A DNA stretch of 28,108 bases from CAZHOV01 sp964534315 (GTDB taxonomy: Bacteria; Bacteroidota; Bacteroidia; Chitinophagales; Saprospiraceae): NCBI GenBank assembly GCA_964534315.1, contig CAZHOV010000069.1:1-28108 (forward strand), written 5' to 3'. Position 1 is the first letter of the stretch. The number at the start of each line of letters is the position of its first letter. A model generated the notes under the pieces. That model worked only from the letters and a program-made list of their open reading frames with translations. It made no database searches and was not told the DNA's origin. Positions 22,507 to 28,108 of the stretch are shown here, one piece after another. Made by a program: the position numbers and the translations under genes.

Positions 22507-24138
22507 AGGTGCAAAAATAAGCTGGCCGAAAAAGGCTTTATCAAACCGATGAATATCTATGGTAAAAGGTTTATCCTTATCAAGGAGTCCTTTCAATTCT
22601 AGCTCTTCCAGGAGTTGACCGGTAGAAGAAAAAAGCCTTAACCACAGCGTTTGAGGATTGCCAGGAACCAGTATTTCTCGAGCAGAAGCAGGTACTCGAA
22701 ACTCAATAGAGTTATCTTGATCATTCTTAGGGATGAGATAAGCATCATTAAGCAATTCAAAAGCCTTTTTGAAATCGGGGATGCCGAATCCGAGGCGATC
22801 GTCTGGGCGTTCTGCCTGTGAAGCACTTCGTTCGATGGCTTCTTTGATTTCGAACGGAGACTTATCGGGAAAGGCCTGGCGGAGACAGGCGATGGAGCCT
22901 GCAGCCAGTGGACTGGCGAAAGAAGTACCATTACTAGGTTCTATAAAATAAGAATAAGGGCTGGCAACGATAATCTGTTCCCCCATCACTGAGATATTTG
23001 GCTTAACGCGGTTATCGGCAGTTGGGCCAAACGAGCTGAAGGAAGCCTTCTGGCCAAGGGGATCAACAGCCCCGACAGCAATCGTATTGAATCCATCAGC
23101 CGGAATACTGATATATTTCCAACTGGATTGACCTTCATTTCCTGCACTATTTACCACTAACATTCCCTTTTCAAAAGCAATATCGGCGGCTTTGGTAGCT
23201 CTGGAATGCAATCCGTCCAATTCCTCGTATTTATAATTCATTTGTTTTTCCTTAAAAACAGTATACCCCAAAGAAGAATTGATAACATCCGCACCAATGC
23301 TGTCAGCGTATTCAACTCCGGCTATCCAATTACACTCCTCCACCAGATGTTCTCGCTTAGCGTCTTCGGTTTTTACGCAAAAATAGGTGGCATCGGGAGC
23401 GGAGCCAACCAGTTTCCCTGGTAAGTTAGCAGCCATTACCGAAAGTACTTGAGAACCATGCTGGCTGGTTTCAAAAACATAATCATCATCTTCTACAAAA
23501 TCATAGCCTGCAAACAACCGATCTTCTTTACGAAGAGAGTCAAAAAACGGCATAATATCTACATTGATATAGCCTCCATCCAATAAAGTGATGAACACCC
23601 CATCACCGTCAAACCCCTGCTCGTGCAGCCAGTGGCCATTGGTCATTTTTATCTGATCAGCTCCGTAACCGTAAAAATCACTAATCCGGTGATAATTCTT
23701 TTTCACATCCCGTTCTTTTCCCTCTTTCTTGAAAAAAAATCGCTTGCGCAGGTGCAATCCCACATATTCTACTGAATCTACGTAAGGAATCTCCTTCCAG
23801 TAATCTACCATTGAATCAACTCCGACCACTAAAGCTGCATTGAACCATCTGGAGGTAAAAACTTGCTTTGCGCCCCGCTCTTCCAGCCCATCAACATACT
23901 GAGGATTGACCGGTAAATCTTCCGGCTCCATCGCAATGCCCAACCTTTGCCTTCGATCGATAGCTCGTTGACTAAGAAACTCCCAAGGCTTGTGAATACT
24001 GTAGGGAGAGTCATCTTTATCTGTAAAAGTCACCCAATACTTTTTGGGCCTAACTTTTTTCTTCTGAGCATAGCTTAGATGAAACGAGCCAAGTACCAAA
24101 CAAGAAATAATTAATAGGATTTTATGCATCATAATCAA
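22504..24138 (-). CDS. Secreted subtilisin-like serine protease (S8)
   Basis: The frame gives 544 residues from ATG 24138; starts at the next Met codons (MHKILL) are equally likely. A signal peptide ends at about SYAQ (25). The propeptide-like region (30-150) is followed by an S8 domain with D187 (LLDGGYINVD, Gly replacing the usual Thr), H227 (QHGSQVLSVMA), N334 (SAGNEG) and S406 (GTSFASPLAAG). The last 60 residues (LWLRLFSSTGQLLEELELKG and on to FFGQLIFAP) resemble a decayed T9SS type A sorting domain, so export to the surface is possible but not certain. The start is 24 bases after the Clp-like ATPase gene on the same strand, with no terminator, so it probably belongs to that operon. Confidence 0.9.
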   Translation of the reverse strand: MIMMHKILLIISCLVLGSFHLSYAQKKKVRPKKYWVTFTDKDDSPYSIHKPWEFLSQRAIDRRQRLGIAMEPEDLPVNPQYVDGLEERGAKQVFTSRWFNAALVVGVDSMVDYWKEIPYVDSVEYVGLHLRKRFFFKKEGKERDVKKNYHRISDFYGYGADQIKMTNGHWLHEQGFDGDGVFITLLDGGYINVDIMPFFDSLRKEDRLFAGYDFVEDDDYVFETSQHGSQVLSVMAANLPGKLVGSAPDATYFCVKTEDAKREHLVEECNWIAGVEYADSIGADVINSSLGYTVFKEKQMNYKYEELDGLHSRATKAADIAFEKGMLVVNSAGNEGQSSWKYISIPADGFNTIAVGAVDPLGQKASFSSFGPTADNRVKPNISVMGEQIIVASPYSYFIEPSNGTSFASPLAAGSIACLRQAFPDKSPFEIKEAIERSASQAERPDDRLGFGIPDFKKAFELLNDAYLIPKNDQDNSIEFRVPASAREILVPGNPQTLWLRLFSSTGQLLEELELKGLLDKDKPFTIDIHRFDKAFFGQLIFAP

Positions 24139-24162
24139 TAAAAAAACTTTATAGAATATCCA

Positions 24163-27100
24163 CTAACCGATTTCGAAGGCTTGATCCAGGAATTCTTTGT
24201 AAGACTGACTGAGCGTTTTGAACAAGATCGTAACGTGGTGCTGATGAGTTTCCAGCTTTTTAAATTGCAACTTGTTATCAATAAAACTATTGGATTTTAT
24301 GATTCGCTGAACCGGCTCTTTATAAAAATCTTTCCGATGAATGCTCCTTGGAGTATCAAAAGAATTGCGTTGAGTGATGGTTTTAAATAATTTAGGGTGA
24401 TCAGGTTGAAGTTCCCAGTGCTGTACACCATTTTCAACTTTGAGAAAATTCCATATTCCTTTTCCTGTCAATTCAAATTCAGCACCATATAGAGAAAGGT
24501 TAAATCCGACATCTTCCGCTTCCGGCAGATCCCGGAAAGACCCTTTAACAAAATTACCGAACGCCGGGTTTCCGAATTTTTCATTTACCATCTTTCTATT
24601 TACCTCTTTTGCTCCCTTCCAGTTTTTGGAAACAATAAAATGCCCGTTGTAATCTACCTCTAATAGCTTAAATAATGCCAGATAAAAATCGATAATTTCA
24701 GTGGCTTCTTTTCCATAGATTCCTATAAAACAACGATTTTCGCCCGGATTCGCCACCGAATACGCATCAATTTTAAAATTTAGAAATTTTTGATCCCATT
24801 GATCCAGCGTTTCAGATAGTTTAGGCTGATATTCCTTTAGCCCCATACAGATTAACGATAACTGCATTTCAAGTTCCTCAATTTGCGTTGTCAACCGCTC
24901 CTGTTCGCTCTTTATTTCCTGTAGTTCGGAAAAGCGTTTAACTCTTGCTTTTTGTTCCCAGAATTTCTCTTTTAACCTTCCATGTTCAATATTCAGTTGA
25001 TCAAGTGCACTCAACAATCCAATAAAAACGCCTCCTTTGGAAAGATTTTTTATCTTTCTTCTTCGTAAAGTAACGATCTCCGTCAGGTTTATTTTTTCCA
25101 GTTCTTCCAGATACAGATCTAGTCCCAGCGGATCAGATTCCAGATTGATTTCCAAGGCGTCGTCTTTGATAAGGGTATTAACAATAATCTTATCATCCAT
25201 ATCTTTTTCATTCAGCTTTTTAGCCAAAGGGATCATAAGGAAATTCTTTACAGCCCGTTGCAGGAAACGCGCTCCATATTTTGAGTCAAATCCTTTGTCC
25301 GCCAGGTAATCCAACACTTCCTCCGAAATATTTAATACAATGTCTCTAAATTGTATCCCTTCTTTTTGCTTTAATAGGTGTATTTCGCGTTCGATAACAA
25401 AACGAACGGTTTCTCGGTTTAGTGGCTCAAAGGGAATGATCTGATCGATCCGGTTGACCAATTCCGGGCGGAAATACTTTTTCACTGCTTCTTTAAAATG
25501 GGCGTTGACTTCTTTGGTTTGGATTTCTTTTTCCCAACCAATTCGTTTAAACTGAATTGCATTAGCCCCGATATTAGAAGTCATGATGATAATGGTACTG
25601 CAAAAGTTGACGACTTGCCCCCGATGATCTGTCAGTCGCCCCTCTCCCAGTATTTGGAGGAGCAGATCATAAAAAGCAAAATCTGACTTTTCAATCTCAT
25701 CGAAAAGCAATACACAGAAGGGATCTCTCCTTACAGCTGATGTCAGCAAACCATTTGGTTGATAGGGAGAACCGATCAGGCGGAGAATAGACTGTGGCGT
25801 TGAGTATTCACTCATATCGAACCGCACTAATTTCTGTCGGCTCCCAAACATAAATTCTGCCAGCACTTTGGCGACTTCTGTTTTTCCTACACCGGTGGGT
25901 CCGACAAAAAGGAAAGAAGCAATAGGCTTTCCAATTTTTGCTAATCCCGCTTTGACCGCCAATAGCAGATCGACGATACGGTTAACGGCAAAATCCTGAC
26001 CGAAAATCTGATTGAAGAAGAAGGCTCTAATTTTGGAAGGTGGCAGCTCAATAGCCGGATCGACCATGAAGGGTGGCATCCCTGTTTCTTCACAAAAAGC
26101 ATTGATAACAAGGGATTCATCAATCTGCTGACCGCTTTTTTTATCCCAACTTATGATAATATTTTCCAGAAACCGTATTGGTTTTCCCGGAAAGCCAGCG
26201 TAAGGAGAAAATCGCCGGTTGAGATAAACAGCCTCTTCTACGCCTTTATTCTTAATGTTAATTTTTTTCGACCGGGCGATCTGTTCGACTCGCTTCCGGA
26301 TAATCTCCTCCAATCCTTTCTGCGGTTCATCTACTCTAATTATCTGAAAGTTGGAGGAAAAAGAGGGGCTTTTTAGTTCGATTTTAGCCAATTCTTCTTC
26401 GGTGCATTCAGAAAGCAGCATCAATTCACCTTTTTGGATAAAACTCAACATATAAGCTCCGACGCTAACATCATTGCCGATGTATTGCCCAATTTCAAAA
26501 AGTTCGAGTAGATTAGTCACAAATAGGAAGTCCTGCCGCCTGCCAAGCTCTTCACTCAGCCGAGGCAAGTTGTCTTGCCAGGAAGTGTCGCGCATGAGTT
26601 CTTTAATAATAGCAGAGGCCGTGGTTTCCCATATTTGTGTTTTTTCGCCCGCTGTTTCCAGTTGACGGGCCATCTCTCTGATCATGACCGTTTTACCGAC
26701 CCCCGGTGGACCAACGAGGATAACATTTTTGCTGTACTGATTGTGAATAGCTTGCCAGATTTGTTCGAGTAGATTTTTTCTTCCAAAAACCTCTTTCTTT
26801 TTCTTTTGAACGGGCGTAGCGACCCTTGGAAGCAAGAAATCTTCTTTATACTCTACCGTTTTTTCCAATTCTTTTAGGCTGGGAAAAGAAAATTCGACGG
26901 ATTTTTCGAGCACCTCCATTTGCTCAAACCAGATAGTAGCTATTAGCAGGTGAAGACGTCGCAGTCGGCCTTTTCGCTTAAACTCTAGTTTGATGCTCTC
27001 GGCAAGTTGTTTCTTTAGTTCTTCCACATCAGGTGCAAATGCTTCTAAACCAATAGCAGGAAGAACAGCCCACCATCCTTTTTCATGTTGTTGATAAAAG

Positions 27101-27393
27101 AACAAGCAATCGATTTGAAAAGCTGGATATTTGAAGCCTTGTTTGTCGGCAGGAAAGTCGACCTTTACGGTATCTTTATGATTAAACGATTTAATAGGAA
27201 GACTCAATGAATTGGAAAATCGTCCTTTATCAAGCGGTATATCCTGAAAACGCTCCTGAAAGCGACTTGCAAGAGCATCAAAGTCCGATTCCAGACTCAC
27301 TACGTCGATGTCGTTAGCAGGAACTAGTAGTTGACCGTCCGGAAATAAGGTAAGCTTAAAGGCCTGAAAAGGTATTTCTATTGTAAAAGCCAT
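24163..27393 (-). CDS. Clp/Hsp100-type AAA+ ATPase with degenerate first module and PCRF-like C-terminus
   Basis: The protein has 1076 residues. Residues 1-200 are an N-domain unlike the Clp N repeat. ATPase module 1 (about 201-430) keeps Walker A GPPGVGKT (228-235), but the Walker B position reads DFLFVTNLLEL (288-298), without the Asp-Glu pair, and the arginine-finger site reads SSNFQ (346-350) instead of ERRFQ. Module 2 (about 455-750) is intact: GPTGVGKT (498-505), VLLFDEIEKSD (561-571), sensor TSNIG (605-609), RPELVNRID (642-650) and GAR (707-709). A loop after sensor 1 carries IGW (618-620), where ClpA and ClpC have the IGL/VGF ClpP contact. A coiled coil (about 800-850) and a domain with GIWNFLKVENGVQHWE (979-994), like the PCRF domain of release factors, close the protein; GGQ is absent. 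It is the middle gene of a three-gene operon. An unfoldase role is likely; its target is unknown. Confidence 0.9.
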   Translation of the reverse strand: MAFTIEIPFQAFKLTLFPDGQLLVPANDIDVVSLESDFDALASRFQERFQDIPLDKGRFSNSLSLPIKSFNHKDTVKVDFPADKQGFKYPAFQIDCLFFYQQHEKGWWAVLPAIGLEAFAPDVEELKKQLAESIKLEFKRKGRLRRLHLLIATIWFEQMEVLEKSVEFSFPSLKELEKTVEYKEDFLLPRVATPVQKKKKEVFGRKNLLEQIWQAIHNQYSKNVILVGPPGVGKTVMIREMARQLETAGEKTQIWETTASAIIKELMRDTSWQDNLPRLSEELGRRQDFLFVTNLLELFEIGQYIGNDVSVGAYMLSFIQKGELMLLSECTEEELAKIELKSPSFSSNFQIIRVDEPQKGLEEIIRKRVEQIARSKKINIKNKGVEEAVYLNRRFSPYAGFPGKPIRFLENIIISWDKKSGQQIDESLVINAFCEETGMPPFMVDPAIELPPSKIRAFFFNQIFGQDFAVNRIVDLLLAVKAGLAKIGKPIASFLFVGPTGVGKTEVAKVLAEFMFGSRQKLVRFDMSEYSTPQSILRLIGSPYQPNGLLTSAVRRDPFCVLLFDEIEKSDFAFYDLLLQILGEGRLTDHRGQVVNFCSTIIIMTSNIGANAIQFKRIGWEKEIQTKEVNAHFKEAVKKYFRPELVNRIDQIIPFEPLNRETVRFVIEREIHLLKQKEGIQFRDIVLNISEEVLDYLADKGFDSKYGARFLQRAVKNFLMIPLAKKLNEKDMDDKIIVNTLIKDDALEINLESDPLGLDLYLEELEKINLTEIVTLRRRKIKNLSKGGVFIGLLSALDQLNIEHGRLKEKFWEQKARVKRFSELQEIKSEQERLTTQIEELEMQLSLICMGLKEYQPKLSETLDQWDQKFLNFKIDAYSVANPGENRCFIGIYGKEATEIIDFYLALFKLLEVDYNGHFIVSKNWKGAKEVNRKMVNEKFGNPAFGNFVKGSFRDLPEAEDVGFNLSLYGAEFELTGKGIWNFLKVENGVQHWELQPDHPKLFKTITQRNSFDTPRSIHRKDFYKEPVQRIIKSNSFIDNKLQFKKLETHQHHVTILFKTLSQSYKEFLDQAFEIG

Positions 27394-27411
27394 ACGGATG
27401 ATTCCAGTAGT

Positions 27412-28002
27412 TTAAATAATAATCACCCCTTCCTTGGGGTCCCCGATGGTTTCAGCCTCATTATTGAGATAACGTAAACCAGCGTATAAAGCTAAAAAAG
27501 CATCGACACTATGCCAGGAAACCAAGGCATTTTTTTCGAAAAAAATAGAACTATTTTCTTCTAAGACATTAATAACGGGTTCCAGAAACTCCTTTTTACC
27601 TTTATAGCCTATTTTTTTTAGTTCCCACCGTTTGGCCCATACAGCAGGATAGGTCTCCAATACTTTTACCCCTTTTTTTTCCAGGGTTGCCTTTAACCGC
27701 ATTGCTCTTGCTGTTAATCCTCCCAAAAACATAGGAGACATGGCACCCAGTTTACGGTCTGCCGCTCTATAAAAATAGTCGGCATATTCAGCTAATCCTG
27801 TATATACCCCCGGTAGGGAAAGGGGAGCGTCAATAAAAATAAAAGATGGCTGATGTGCTTCGGCTAGCTGTGTAATGAGCAGATCAGCATCTTGCTTCTT
27901 GCGCGAATGGAAAAAACGAACGGTCTTTTCCGGTTGAAAAAACGCAATCGCAGTAGTACCCGCAAGGCGACTACCGTAGTCAATGGCAAAGAAGGAATTC
28001 AT
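27412..28002 (-). CDS. DUF429 family protein (RNase H-like fold)
   Basis: The protein has 196 residues. Acidic positions typical of the family are present: D8 in FFAIDYGSRLAG, D58 in FIFIDAPLSLPG, E116 in VLETYPAVWAKRW and H164/D167 in WHSVDAFLALYAGLRYL, then ETIGDPKEGVIII at the end. The spaced carboxylates on an RNase H-like fold suggest a metal-dependent nuclease, but no activity is established for the family as far as I know. The start ATG 28002 lies 12 bases past the end of an octamer array that runs off the window. Eighteen bases separate its stop from the Clp-like ATPase gene, so they are probably co-transcribed. Confidence 0.85.
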   Translation of the reverse strand: MNSFFAIDYGSRLAGTTAIAFFQPEKTVRFFHSRKKQDADLLITQLAEAHQPSFIFIDAPLSLPGVYTGLAEYADYFYRAADRKLGAMSPMFLGGLTARAMRLKATLEKKGVKVLETYPAVWAKRWELKKIGYKGKKEFLEPVINVLEENSSIFFEKNALVSWHSVDAFLALYAGLRYLNNEAETIGDPKEGVIII

Positions 28003-28014
28003 GTAAGGTATAAC

Positions 28015-28108
28015 GGTTCAGTGGTTCAGTGGTTCAGCGGTTCAGTGGTTCAGTGGTTCAGCGGTTCAGCGGTTCAGCGGTTCAGCGGTTCAAGGGTTCA
28101 ACGGTTCA
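28015..28108 (+). repeat. Octamer array (GGTTCAGT/GGTTCAGC) at the right edge
   Basis: Eleven full units of 8 bases and a partial one reach the window end, so it may continue. Words are GGTTCAGT or GGTTCAGC, with GGTTCAAG and GGTTCAAC at the far side. It lies 12 bases upstream of the DUF429 gene start, leaving no room for a promoter between array and gene: the promoter must be inside or beyond the array. Read leftward, each full GGTTCAGT/GGTTCAGC unit contains TGA. Confidence 0.9.

Noticed and set aside
22504..22650. Firm call of a T9SS type A sorting domain on the second subtilase
   Set aside because: The strand pattern is reminiscent, but the Gly-x-Tyr and final Lys-Leu/Val-Lys signatures are missing.
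28015..28108. CRISPR array
   Set aside because: The repeats are directly contiguous 8-base units with no spacers and no cas genes nearby.

Overview
The window looks like a chromosomal stretch of a Bacteroidota bacterium, probably from the Saprospiria (the class is a weaker guess). The evidence is a short primary sigma factor without region 1.1, promoter-like TAnnTTTG elements about 20 bases after a TTG, A-rich leaders without Shine-Dalgarno sites, lipoproteins with Bacteroidota-type lipoboxes, an OmpA-like porin operon and a Clp-like ATPase with an extra C-terminal domain. No phage, integrase, CRISPR array, tRNA or rRNA was seen. A 100-N assembly gap lies at 8332-8431.

Layout: 1-400 holds half of a dispersed repeat and a small promoter-to-terminator unit that could encode a 22-residue membrane peptide or a small RNA. 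385-3949 carries four minus-strand genes of unknown role (two lipoproteins, a Nudix-like remnant, a membrane-anchored protein) and a nested miniature element. 4014-7880 is a housekeeping block on the minus strand: rpoD, pnp, rpsO. 7880-9600 is a repeat-rich zone around mazG. 9674-13752 on the plus strand has a small four-cysteine membrane protein, then a two-gene outer-membrane operon ending in an OmpA-family protein. A giant AsmA-like protein (13742-17878) converges on it with an 11-base overlap. 18325-20511 holds fba and trxB. 20938-24138 holds two convergent subtilases, the second apparently the last gene of an operon DUF429 protein - Clp-like ATPase - subtilase that runs to the right edge.

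Two things stand out. First, many gene borders carry short tandem arrays whose unit is always 7 or 8 bases, with a different word at different borders (TCATTGC, TTGGGTC, GCCGTAAC, GGTTCAGC and others). They run into the coding ends: the stop codons of mazG, trxB and both subtilases lie inside arrays, the first codons of mazG are made of one, and the likely -33 box of rpsO lies in another. Because 7 and 8 are not multiples of 3, a unit containing a stop triplet gives stops in all three frames. Second, the 1076-residue Clp-like ATPase has a first ATPase module that keeps Walker A but has lost the Walker B acids and the arginine finger, an intact second module, and a C-terminal coiled coil plus a domain resembling the PCRF domain of peptide-chain release factors, without the GGQ motif.

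Three families of small dispersed, partly palindromic elements (called A, B and C here) are also present. One B copy sits inside an A copy, which gives a relative insertion order.
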